Under the pieces are notes generated by a model. That model had not been told where the DNA came from. It made no database searches and was given only the letters and a program-made list of their open reading frames with translations. A DNA stretch of 64,000 nucleotides from Myoxocephalus aenaeus (lineage: Eukaryota > Chordata > Actinopteri > Perciformes > Cottidae), in assembly GCA_038501785.1 (NCBI GenBank), contig JBAMJR010000261.1:421001-485000 (forward strand), written 5' to 3'. Shown one piece after another: positions 33,930-45,190 of the stretch. The position numbers and the translations under genes are program-made. Position 1 is the first letter of the stretch; each line of letters begins with the position of its first letter.

Positions 33930-34430
33930 AGAGAGAATGTTCACATATTGTGCTATGATTTGGGTTAGAGAATGTTCACATATTGTGCTATGATTTGGGT
34001 TAGAGAATGTTCACATGTTGTGCTATGATTTGGGTTAGAGAATGTTCACATATTGTGCTATGATTTGGGTTAGTGAATGTTCACATATTGTGTTATGATT
34101 TGGGTTAGAGAATGTTCACATGTTGTGTTATGATTTGGGTTAGAGAATGTTCACATGTTGTGCTATGATTTGGGTTAGAGAATGTTCACATATTGTGTTA
34201 TGATTTGGGTTAGAGAATGTTCACATATTGAGCTATGATTTGGGTTAGAGAATGTTCACATATTGAGCTATGATTTGGGTTAGAGAATGTTCACATATTG
34301 AGCTATGATTTGGGTTAGAGAATGTTCACATATTGAGCTATGATTTGGGTTAGAGAATGTTCACATATTGTGTTATGATTTGGGTTAGGGAATGTTCACA
34401 TATTGTGTTATGATTTGGGTTAGAGTTGGA
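33930..34430 (+). repeat. 35-bp minisatellite in the 3' UTR of the pdp-like gene
   Basis: About 14 units of 35 bp with GGGTTAGAGAATGTTCACAT and TGTGCTATGATTT, starting about 65 bp after the stop codon. The only plausible poly(A) signal seen downstream is AATAAA at 34807-34812, so the array is probably transcribed in the 3' UTR. Confidence 0.93.
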
Positions 34431-34439
34431 CCTTACAGC

Positions 34440-35215
34440 TGCATTATTTCAAAGAAATAATCATCCTGAAAGTGATTTTTTTTTATAGGCGGACCTGAAA
34501 CCTTTTCATTTTTTTCTGTGTGTCATCTTCATTTACTCTTAACCAATAACTTATATACTGATATTTACACATCTGACCAACATCTCACATGTGTACCTTT
34601 TATTAGAACACCAACATTATTCAAATAGCCCTAGTGGTTGCAGAGATACACCCTTTTTAGTTTGGGTATGCAGAGGCTTAAAAATAGGTTGGTGTTCAAA
34701 GTGTTTAAATCAGGCGTTCACCTGCTTGCCGATAAATTAGTAACTTGCGTTTTTACTCTGAAGTTTTGTTACATGCTTGTCTGTTTCTTTGTTGTTTGAC
34801 TTAAATAATAAAGTTTTGGTTGGTTTGTCGTTGACAATGATAATCAAGTCAAATTTGAGGGTACTTGAACTGCAGTTCACTGCAGTGTTTTAGATTAAAG
34901 GCCCTCAGACCCTCGGTTACTGTGATTTATGTGACAGTGTACTTCATGATAACATTGTAAAATAACAGCAGTACTACAGGATTTTTTAAATCTTTGTGCA
35001 CACAATTCTTTTTGTTATCTTGTATACATGAAATACAATTTAAAAACACCTTTCAAGACCTTGAATGCGTCACAATTTTACTCTAAAGAGGCCATTTGGC
35101 ATAATGAGTACTTTTGATTAGTACATTTTTCTAGTAATACTTTACTCAGTACTTCTTCCATCTCTGTTAAATGGCTCCAAGTGACCATGACACAATTCAA
35201 ACTGGATTAACGCCT
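34440..35215. other. Tail-to-tail interval between pdp-like gene and rbm39
   Basis: Holds the presumed pdp-like 3' UTR end (AATAAA at 34807-34812) and AT-rich sequence. On the minus strand, AATAAA-type signals near 35220 are candidates for the rbm39 3' end. No gene recognised. Confidence 0.5.
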
Positions 35216-35804
35216 TTATTTTATTTATTCATCTCGTCTACATTTATTTATATTCCGTTTGTATATTTCTTATTTGTAAACATTTAATAAACATTGCAGG
35301 AAAAGTGAAAATGATACTGTATAAAATAGATATATCTCGTATCAAACTATTTTATATAGAGATATGTAACAAACACCTTATCACAGGTGTCCTGTTACAG
35401 CCAATCAGAGTGCAGTATTCTCAGTGAGCATATATATAAATAAAAAACAAAACAAAAAAGGACACAGCAGCTGTCAGTGACTTCAAAATAAAATTTAATA
35501 AAGGATTTTACAAAATCAAATTCATAGAAAACACCTTAATACCAAACGGGTTCAAACCAACCAATCAGCTGACACCATCATCAGCCGGCCTCCTCACAGC
35601 TCACAGAGCTCAATCATTGGACGATACACAAAACAGGCCACGCCCAGAAATTCTAATGAGAATGAACAGGAAGTAAAACAGGAAGGAAAGGAAGAAACAG
35701 CGTTCCTCCTTTCAGACCTGATGAACAGAAGTGAATCTGACTCGTCCGTGTCGACCAATAGGAGAGAGTCCGATGTCCAATCCGAGGGTAGCATCGTTGG
35801 TTCG

Positions 35805-38753
35805 TCATCGTCGCGGGGGCGGGGCCAGCGGCAGAGTGGTGACGGCGGAATCCGGGAACAGGTTGTGGTAGGTAGGCAAAGGGACGTAGGCCGCCGTGAT
35901 CATCTTGCCTGAAACAACAAGTGAGACATCACAGCTGCTCTCTGATTGGTCCACAGCAGAGAGCACAGGTCACATGTGACGGGACCGCTTACCAGCAAAG
36001 TATCGTCCGTGTAGAGCGTTGACCGCGGCCATGGCGGCGGGGATCGACGGACACTTGACGTAAACGTTTCCCTGAAAACAGGCAGAGGTCAAAGGTCGCA
36101 CATTACAGGTTTGAGTATGACTGACACACACACCTATAAACAGATACAGGTAAGGAACAGAACTGAGGTCATTAGATAAGTAGAAACCAGTTGAATGTCG
36201 ACCCAATTAAACTAACTAGAACCAGATTAGAGAGAGAAAACGGGGAATTTAAGGAAACCAGGAAATTTATAGCGCCCGCCTTGGCCGCCGCGCAGCAGCA
36301 CTCTATAGCGCCCGCCGCCGCGCAGCAGCACTCTATAGCGCCCCCCTTGGCCGCGCACTACTGCCTTCCTTTACCAACACAGAGGTCAAGTGTACCTCAG
36401 CAGAGTTCTTGTCAATGTAGATGTGAACGACTCCTCCGTGCTTGTTACACTCCTCGATGACATCATGCTGGATATCCATCTCCCAACCAGGAACGTCCTC
36501 ACTGAAACACACAATGATGCATCGAGTGTTAGCGAAAACATTTTCAATAAACCTGTAACCACACAACCGAGTGTAATTAATGGTAAACGAGAACCGATTA
36601 GAGGCTCATTTATAGTTGCAACTCAGTTTATATAATAAAAATATGATGAGAAAGCATAAGAGCCATTAAACAATACTCTAGTGGTAAAGTAAAAATATGT
36701 ACTATTCGTTTGAATTAATGTAGAAAAAGTATCTAGTACATAATGTTATAAAATAGTATGATGTATAGTATATAAAAGAGAATATAAGGTATACTCACAA
36801 CTTGGGGTTGAACATGTTGGACAGTTGGAAGCAGTGTGTGGCGAGCGGCTGAGAGGGAAGACTCATATGTCCAGAGTTCATGTTGAGGGTCGGATTCATC
36901 GCAGCTGCAACACACATTTAAATCCATCTTATTACGCTACACACATGCGTCACTCCGTAGTTCATCTACACAGGTGTGTGTGTGTGCACGTGAGCGTACC
37001 TGACACGGCGGCCATGGCTCCGAAAGCGATGACTCCGCTCATCTGCAGAGCCTGCTGAGCAGCGGGAGGCATCTGTAGACCGGTACCTGCTCACAGGTGA
37101 ACAACACACACACACACACAGATTAAAAGATGGACGTCACAGGTGCATGTCTGCAGGCGGATGTTTGTACGAGTCACGCGTCTCACCCTCTGCGAGCCGG
37201 GCCATCAGCTGCAGGCGCCCGGTGGTCCCGAGGTCGATGCCGCTGCGCTCCAGCTCGTCGCTGTCGAGGAACGAGGAGAAGGAGTCGTTCCTCTCCGTCA
37301 CGTTGCCGACCTTCATGGGCCGGCCGGCCAGCTCGAAGCCGTTCAGCTGCTCCAGAGCTTTCTTAGCACACTCGGCATCTGCGAACTGGTCAGACAGACG
37401 GGTATATAGAGACAGAGTGAGGTTACGGGACAGATGCATGCAGGAAGTTAGTAACAAAGACACTTCTTTGAAGATATCGCACCAGATTACAAGACACTGT
37501 TATGGATTAATGTCTATTTGCTGACAGATGAGAGAAGATCAATAACTGAAAAGGTGAGGCTGATGAAGACAAAAATAAAAACGTACAGTGATGAAGCCGT
37601 AGCCTTTAGAGGTTCCTGTGTCACCGTCCATCATCAGCTGGATGCTCTCAATCTGTGAAGACAAACACAAAAACACCCGTCTCACCCACCGACCTTACAT
37701 GCATTCGTATGCGCGTGTGTGTACATGTATGTATGTGTGTGTGTGTGTGTGTGTGCATGTCCTACCCGTCCAAACGGCTCAAAGATTCCTCTCAGCATCT
37801 CCTCTGTGATGTTGAAGTGCAGAGAGCCGACGTACAGCCTCATCGGTCCCGATGTTCCCTTCTGCAGGTTGTTGGCCGCGGCGGCGGCTGCTGCTGCTCT
37901 GTTCTTTTCTGCCTGCACACACACACACACACACACACACTTACTTAACTCAAACTCTATTTTTATTGTGGTATAAATACAGTTACGCGTGCGTGTGTGT
38001 GTGTGTGTTTACCTGCGAGGCCTGTACGATGATGGGAACTCCCAGCAGCCTTTGCCCCGTCAGCCCGATGGCCAGAGGAACCGAGTTGGTCTCCACAAAC
38101 TCGATGTAGGCGATGCCCTTCGACTTGCGGGAGTTCCTGTCCGAGATCATCCTCACGTCCCGGACCTGCGGAGGCACCAACAGCGTCCGTTAACCACGGC
38201 GACCGCCATCGACGTCAAGCACGAAAAGAAACAAAAGCCGGCAAAAACCCCTGGCACTCAAACTGGTTCCAATTCATGTTTCCAGAGCAAGCGGGCGTTC
38301 AGAGGAAGAGCAGAAGTGAAGACGCGTTTCACTTCCTGTGTGTGGCTGTGGGGCGCAATCTCTGAACTCGAGGCATTAAAGCCGCGGTCCACAAACCACT
38401 GCGTACAAGACTCCGTAAACCCCTTTCTCGTGGTTAGACCTCGGCACCGTCGGTGGTGAAAGAGCTCCATCCAGTCAATGCAAGTATTCCAAGTATCTGT
38501 TCAATAAATGCTTAAAAAGACATTTGAGTGTTTCACATTACGTTTGTAATTTTAAAAAGGTTTTGATTTTCCACCACAGAAATCGGGTCTAAATGGGCGA
38601 AACGGCGCGAGGGGCCGTCGCTGTGAAGCGCTCACCTTCCCCACAGAAGAGAAGAAGTCCTCCAGGTCTCGAGGTCGTATCCGGGCGGCGAGCTGCATGC
38701 AGAACACGGTGCGGGCGTCACGCTCCTCTGGGGTCAGGTTATCGACGGGCTGC

Positions 38754-38784
<31 letters not shown>

Positions 38785-41207
38785 GCCATCAGTCTCACAC
38801 AAGCCTGCATGCTTAGCTGTCGCTCATAAGCGTTTTCCAGGGTTCAGACACATTCTGACCAATGCATTTCCATGACTTTAAACCAAACGTCCATGAGCAA
38901 ACATTTAGTGAAATCTGGGTGTAAACATGAAAAAGTGAGTAAATGTAGTATTTAAACTAACAATGAGAATACAAAGCATACAGTAAACCTTAAATGACAC
39001 AAATGAATGAGACAATAGTTTGATTAAAAGAATAAACATTTATATAGATGCCTGTATGTATGCCTGCTTATATTCTGAGCGTCTTTCTTTTAAAAGCATA
39101 TTAATTATTTCAAACTCAGCGTAAATGAACGTCATGAACACATGAATATAACACATTTACATGATTTTTACTAAACTTTTGGGATTTTTTCCCTTTTCTT
39201 TCAAGGACTTTTCCAGGCCTGGAAATAACCATTTTAAAATTCCATGACTTTCCCAGGTTTTCCATGAGCGTAAGATCCCTGGTTGGTTTCGTGAGCTCAC
39301 CTGAGAGGACTCTTCTCCTTCCTGACGGGGCTCTTACTCTTTGACCGCTTGCGGCTGGGGGAAAAATAAAAACGTAGAAATATTTATCGTTATTTATCTG
39401 GAAAGGCAGATCTTGTATTAGTTTTTTTCCACCCCACATCAGTTAATTTGAAAATGTAATATAATCCTTTATTAGTCCCGCAGTGGGGAAATTGCAGGAT
39501 TACAGCAGCAGTGCACACAAGAGACACATAGTGAATAAAATAAATCAAGTAATATAAATAAACAGTAATAAAAACAGTAAAGAATAATACAATAGCGATA
39601 TTAAATATACAGACGGAATATGGGATTTTTTACATAAAAATCCCAAACAACAACTCTTCCTCAGTTTGTCTTCTATATATAACATATAACATAGTGTTTT
39701 TGCACTATATGTTATATGTCTAATTTGTTTTTGCACTATGTTTATATGTCTTTGCACTATGTTTATACGTTTCTGCACTGTTTATACGTTGTTTATGTTA
39801 TATGTTGTCTATTTTTACTTTTTCTTAACTGGTGCACTATTCACTTTATGTTTCTGCACTATGTTTATATGTTGTTTATGCCATGTTGTCTAGTTTATAT
39901 GTTTATATGTTGGTTATATGTTGTCTAGTTTATATGTCTATATGTTTATATGTTATATGTTGTCTAGTTTATATGTTATATGTTGTCTATTTTTTACTTT
40001 TTTTTTCTAAATGTTGCACGATTCACTTTATTTTCAGACAGTAGAGAAACAATTTCAGGTCTTCTGTATGTTTGCACAATATGGAAGAAGTGACAAATAA
40101 AACTGACTTTGACTTTTGACACATGAATAAAATGTTATCTCAGCACTGATTCACCAGTACAACATGAAGTGCAAGTAATAGCAGTGGAAGCGTCCTACTC
40201 ACTGCTGGTGGTGGTCTCGGTAGCGGCCCCCCCTCTCTCTGCTGCTGCGGCGCTCTCTGCTGCGACTCCTCCTCTTGGTGTCCCGGCTGCGGCTGCTTTT
40301 ACGCTCTCGGCTCCGGCTGCGCTTCTTGTCGCGGCTGCGCTTCCTGTCGCGGCTGCGCTTCTTCCTGTCGGACGCACAGCGAGCCAATCAGAGCGACGGA
40401 CACGCAGCGAGCCAATCAGAGCGACGGACACGCAGCGAGCCAATCAGAGCCGGGCCCGGCAGCGGAACTATTAACTCGTGCTGTAACGCCGTGGCGAGAC
40501 AGACAGGTGTGCTTACCTCTTGGGTCGTTCCTCCGCTCCGTTGGGGCTTTCAATCTTTACGTCCTCCTGAGGTCGACAGAGAACAGCATGAGGCCGGATG
40601 CAACATACAGGTTGAGGTTCTTTGACATTTTAATATTTATTCGATGCACCACATGACGGGAGTCACATTTCATGAATTGAAAATTAAACGTAACCGCAAT
40701 CAGCCTGACTCAGAGACTCGGCATAAGGGATGTGTTTCTACGTGAGCTACGAGGACCAGTAGAGACTACGAGGACCAGTAGAGACCGGACCACGTTCAGG
40801 TGTGGTTCTACGTGAGCTACGAGGACCAGTAGAGACTACGAGGACCAGTAGAGACTATGAGGACCAGTAGAGACTATGAGGACCAGTAGAGACCGGACCA
40901 CGTTCAGGTGTGGTTCTACGTGAGCTGTGAGGACCAGTAGAGGTCCTCATCGTCTCTACTGGTCCAGTAGAGACTACGAGGACCAGTAGAGACTACGAGG
41001 ACCAGTAGAGACTACGAGGACCAGTAGAGACTATGAGGACCAGTAGAGACCGGACCACGTTCAGGTGTGGTTCTACGTGAGCTGTGAGGACCAGTAGAGG
41101 TCCTCATCGTCTCTACTGGTCCTGTAGAGGTCCAGTAGAGTCCTGTTGAGTCTCACCTTTCTGAACGGAGCCTCCAGCATCGCCTCGATGTCCAGGTCGT
41201 CAGCCAT
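35805..41207 (-). CDS. rbm39: rbm39, RNA-binding protein 39 (CAPER alpha)
   Basis: Nuclear splicing factor and transcriptional coactivator, related to U2AF65. Fourteen coding exons: 41207-41157, 40566-40517, 40364-40203, 39354-39301, 38753-38636, 38165-38013, 37912-37766, 37652-37587, 37385-37187, 37086-37000, 36904-36799, 36501-36396, 36071-35993 and 35908-35805. Phases join to 493 residues (human about 530). Domains: acidic start MADDLDIEAMLEAPFRK, an Arg-Ser-rich region (about residues 35-105), RRM1 (TVFCMQLAARIRPRDLEDFF ... GIAYIEFV), RRM2 (RLYVGSLHFNITEEMLRGIF ... GYGFIT), a linker with SFLDSDELERSGIDLGTTGR and a C-terminal UHM/RRM3 ending in FAGKMITAAYVPLPTYHNLF. An Ala run stands in the RRM1-RRM2 linker. 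A non-coding first exon ends at 41821 in a GC-rich promoter. Which teleost paralog (a or b) this is cannot be told. Confidence 0.97.
38838..39281. mobile_element. Non-autonomous DNA transposon (hAT-like) in rbm39 intron, copy 2
   Basis: A close relative of 2721-3172, same termini (CAGGGTTCAGACA ... GCGTAAGATCCCTG), in the intron upstream of exon 38753-38636. Confidence 0.65.
39450..40110. repeat. AT-rich dispersed repeat in rbm39 intron
   Basis: Starts with a motif common at the 3' ends of fish retroposons (CCTTTATTAGTCCCGCAGTG). It continues into AT-rich sequence with many TATGTTTATATG repeats (39690-39990). It ends with AAATAAAACTGACTTTGAC near 40100. The family is not identified. Confidence 0.5.
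40740..41135 (-). repeat. Minisatellite in rbm39 intron near the start codon exon
   Basis: Short units GAGGACCAGTAGAGACTAC interspersed with a longer unit containing GACCACGTTCAGGTGTGG and TCTACGTGAGC. Inverted stretches (CTCTACTGGTCC at 40955-40970 and 41110-41125) allow local hairpins. It lies 20 bp from the donor of the first coding exon. Confidence 0.9.
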
Positions 41208-41639
41208 CTTGCTGCTGGTCTGCACACAAACAATCAATGATTATATAAACATGTAGAATAAATAATAAATAAAACGGGTGAGAGTTTGTGAGGAAAAAAA
41301 AAAGATACTGTGAAACTTTTACTCAAATAAAACACAACACTGATATAACGTTATATATACACAATATATTGATACTCACTATTTTGGATGAGGCTAATTA
41401 TACCTCAATACTTTGGCTAAAGTAAATAATACTTTAATAAAACCAAATAGCTTCTTATATTCTAAATACTTTGATACTCATAATACTTTAACTAAAGTTA
41501 ATAGTACCTCAATATAAATAGCCTCATATATTCGGAGTACTTTAATGTTCATAATACTTTACCTGATGTTAAGAGTACTTCAATATAAATAGCCTCATAT
41601 ATTCGGAGTACTTTGATGCTTTAACTCAAGTCACCTGAC

Positions 41640-41990
41640 AAAGAAGTCGCTCAGCTCGGAGGTTAAATCCGCTTAACACGCATGCGTAGTGTCGCGCTAA
41701 CAGCTAGCCGCTAGCTTCAAAAGGCTGAGGAACGACGATCCGTTATCTAACGTTCCCGGTACCGAACTTTCCCGGCATCTAACGTCACCGGCAGAGCACC
41801 GGGGCCGAGCGCAGTCTTACCCGGACAAACAGCGGCTCTTGGGGGTTTTGATGAGCGGCCCTCCGGATAAAAGTCGCTTCTCAATCTTTGCCCTCGCGAC
41901 GACACGCACCGTGCTCTAAATGGCGCTGCAGGGAACTCCGCTGTTATCGCGAGATCTTCCTCCCGCGAGATCATAACAAAGCGATAGCTT
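41640..41990 (-). promoter_or_regulatory. GC-rich promoter and non-coding exon 1 of rbm39
   Basis: CpG-rich stretch with a good donor CCGG|GTAAG at 41821/41820 on the minus strand and no coding potential matching the protein. Transcription probably starts around 41950. This is inference from position and composition. Confidence 0.6.
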
Positions 41991-42039
41991 CTGGCCCGAC
42001 TGTATCCGGTCCACTGAACCCCACTTCCGCCACAGCTAT

Positions 42040-43375
42040 AAGATAGTAAGTAATAACTATGAGATATTAAGTCATAATTATTATAGTAAGTCTTAATTAT
42101 GAGATATTTAGTAATAATTATTATAGTAAGTCGTAAATATGATATGTTAAGTAATACATATGATATACTAAATCATAATTATGATAGTAAGTCATAATGA
42201 TGAGATACTGAGTAATAATTATAATAGTAAGGAAAGGCAAGGCAAATTTATTTGTAGAGCACATTTCAACAAGGCGATTCAAAGTGCTTCACATAAAACC
42301 ATTAAAAGCATCAAAACATAATGCAGAAGAAAACAAGATTTAAAAACAATTAAGAACATTCATTTTAAAACATTGAAACAGTCAAAAAGCAAAAAATAGT
42401 CTACTGAAGATAAATGACCTGAACACACCGTTACAGTAGTCAAGTCTACTGAAGATAAATGACCTGTGAACTACACCTAGATTTCTGGCTTGGTTTGAGG
42501 TTTTTAACATCAGTGATTGAAGCTGAGCGCTGACTTTCAATCGTTCGTCCTTGGGACCAAACACAATTACTTCTGTTTTATCTTTATTTAATTGAAGAAA
42601 CTTTTGGCACATCCAGTTATTGATTTCTTCAATGCATTTAGCCAGCCCTTGTATGGGACTATAGTCCCCTGGTGATATAGTTATGTAGATTTGTGTGTCA
42701 TCTGCATAGTTATGATAACACACTTTGTTGTTTTTCATAATCTGAGCCAGTGGAAGCATGTAGATGTTGAACAGAAGAGGCCCCAGTATTGAACCTTGGG
42801 GAACACCACATGTCATCCTAGTCAGCTCTGATGTGTAATTAGCTACCGACACAAAATATTGTCGGTCCTTCAAGTAGGATTCAAACCAGTTAAGTGCTGC
42901 GCCAGAGAGTCCTACCCAGACTTTCAGTCTGTCTAGTAGTATGTCATGATCGACCGTGTCGAATGCAGCACTGAGATCCAGTAAAACTAAGACTGAAGTT
43001 CTGCCACTGTCTGTGTTTAAGTGGATGTCGTTGAAAACCTTAACAAGAGCAGTTTCAGTACTGTGGTGCTGACGAAAGCCGGACTGGAAGACACCAAAAC
43101 AGTTAATTTCGGCCAAGAAGTTGTTCAGCTGTTGAAAAATCACTTTTTCCATTATTTTACTTAGAAATGGGAGGTTCGATATTGGCCTATAATTTGTCAT
43201 TATTTCGGGGTCTAAACTAGCCTTCTTTAGGAGCGGTTTAATAACATAGTAAGTCATAATTATGAGATACTGAGTCTTAATTATGAGATAGTAAGTTGTA
43301 ATAATGATAGGAAGTCATAATTATGAGTAATTGAGATAGTAAGTAATAATGAGATACTCAGTCATTATTTTGAAT
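42040..43375. repeat. AT-rich short tandem repeat split by a LINE
   Basis: Imperfect units around AGTAAGTCATAATTATGAGA at 42040-42231 and again at 43246-43375. The LINE at 42232-43245 lies between the two parts. Confidence 0.8.
42232..43245 (-). mobile_element. 5'-truncated L2-type LINE with reverse transcriptase fragment
   Basis: The minus strand encodes an open reverse transcriptase segment: NYRPISNLPFLSKIMEKVI, QSGFRQHHSTETAL, LDLSAAFDTVDHDILL, GVPQGSILGPLLFNIYM, the catalytic YADD motif, and LNKDKTEVIVFGP. After about 42480 an internal deletion removes the next part, and a second YCNG-type motif is joined directly. The 3' end is the fish L2-like GCCTTGCCTT tail. Both flanks carry the 8-bp direct repeat ATAGTAAG (42224-42231, 43246-43253), so it inserted as a 5'-truncated copy. 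Confidence 0.9.
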
Positions 43376-43379
43376 GAAA

Positions 43380-44200
43380 TGTCTCACAATGACTTGTCAG
43401 GATCTTTATTTATTTTTCCATCACAGTGGTGGATATGGGCTTCCATAACAATCAGGCTGGAACAAGAAGATTGTAGTGACTGATCTCCGTCTAGTCACTC
43501 CGCTGGGCGCAGGAGAAGTTCCTGTTTCTTACTCGCTTTTTCAGATAAAAGTCCAGGCCGTTTGTATATCGTTGGGTGAGGTTTAATTATAATATAATAT
43601 TAGTTATATTTCATGATTATACAACTTGTACATTCCTGGTCTCCTGAAGTGTTGCACCACAATAAAATACACACTACCAAAATAAAATACACAGACATAA
43701 CTAATGGCTCCTACAAAGATGTTAATCATTATTATGAGATGACCAGTTTCTATAATAATCACCACTTTTATTTTCTTTGATCATTATTCTTCCTATTATT
43801 CTTCTTTGCTTGGGCAACACACAAATATCTTCACATCATTCTAATAGAGCACATTGGAATATAAATGAAAGGAGGAAGTAAATGAACCCTCACAGGCTGA
43901 TGCACATTACAGACTTGGGGAACATTAGAGATGACACAGTTGTGCAGCTCTTTGATTCATTTTCAATTTTTTTTATTGTTCAAGTCACACAACCTGCAGG
44001 AGCTCCACACACCTCCGCTGGTCTTTATCTCCTTGTGAGGACTCATGCTGCGTTCAGGGACACTCACACATGTGATGTTGTCTTCCTGTTTCCTGTTTCT
44101 GACTCCTTAAGGACAAAAAGATAATCTCATCCTCTTTTGGCTGATGTCATCAGTCTCTTTGGGACATCACACGGTGACATCATCAGTTTCCTGTCAGCCA
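43380..44200. other. Interval downstream of tsen2
   Basis: Probably contains the tsen2 3' UTR next to 44202. The remainder is AT-rich. An 80-codon open frame at 43882-44124 has no recognisable features. Confidence 0.4.
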
Positions 44201-44201
44201 A

Positions 44202-44955
44202 TCAGATGTCGTCCTGCTCCGCTCGCTCTTTGGAGGAAACCCACCTGCTGACGATCACTTCCTGTTGACAGAAAACACCTTTTTTCATTCCGTTTCCTCT
44301 TTTGTTTGATCAAACTTCATCATGGATGGCATTTCTGATCACAGCTGATGAACATTTCATTTAAAGCTGAATGAATCGGCCCAGACAGAAAATTAATCAG
44401 CAACTACTCCTTCACATGCACCATCATTTTTCTGTCGATCAACTAATTAATAATTTGACTTGTCGATTAGCTTTCCTGTCATCTACCTGAACCTTCAGTC
44501 TGCTCAGACAGACAGGCGAGTCCAGCTCAGCGTCCGATAGGTCGGCTGGATAGATGATGTAACACAGCATCAGCTCCTGTGGAACAAACGGAAATAAATA
44601 CAAACATCCTCTCAAACTAAAAGCTCACCCGATGTGACGTCAGACGACTCGTTACCTTGGAGACGTTGGAGGTGATCCTGCTGAGCGCTGCCAGAGAACG
44701 CCACGAAAACGGACGCAACGCCGAGCCCTTGAAAGCATCGTCAACCCGCTCGATTACAACCGAATAACTACGGCAAGAGGAGACAATGAGAACGTTGATG
44801 AAAATAATTTTTAGAAACGTTTTGGGGAAAGTTTTCTTTCTTTCAATTTAAAAAAAAAAATGACGACATTATTTTAGTTTGAGGGTTCAGACTTAGTTTT
44901 CAGGGTTTCAGGTTGGTCTGAGTTGTTGTCCACCGTGACCCTTTACATCCTCCAT

Positions 44956-45003
<48 letters not shown>

Positions 45004-45150
45004 CTGGCATGGTAGAAAGGTGGTCCTTTCCTATACAACACTAAAAACACACAGAAAAGAGAATCATGTACATTGTGACATACTGAATGTGTATCTGCTG
45101 TGTTCTGATGGTCCCAGTTCCATACTGGTTTCTAACTCTTACAGGGAAAC

Positions 45151-45190
<40 letters not shown>

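Noticed and set aside
33930..34430. Interstitial telomere repeat because of GGGTTAG
   Set aside because: The unit is 35 bp and has only one GGGTTAG each. There is no TTAGGG tandem run.
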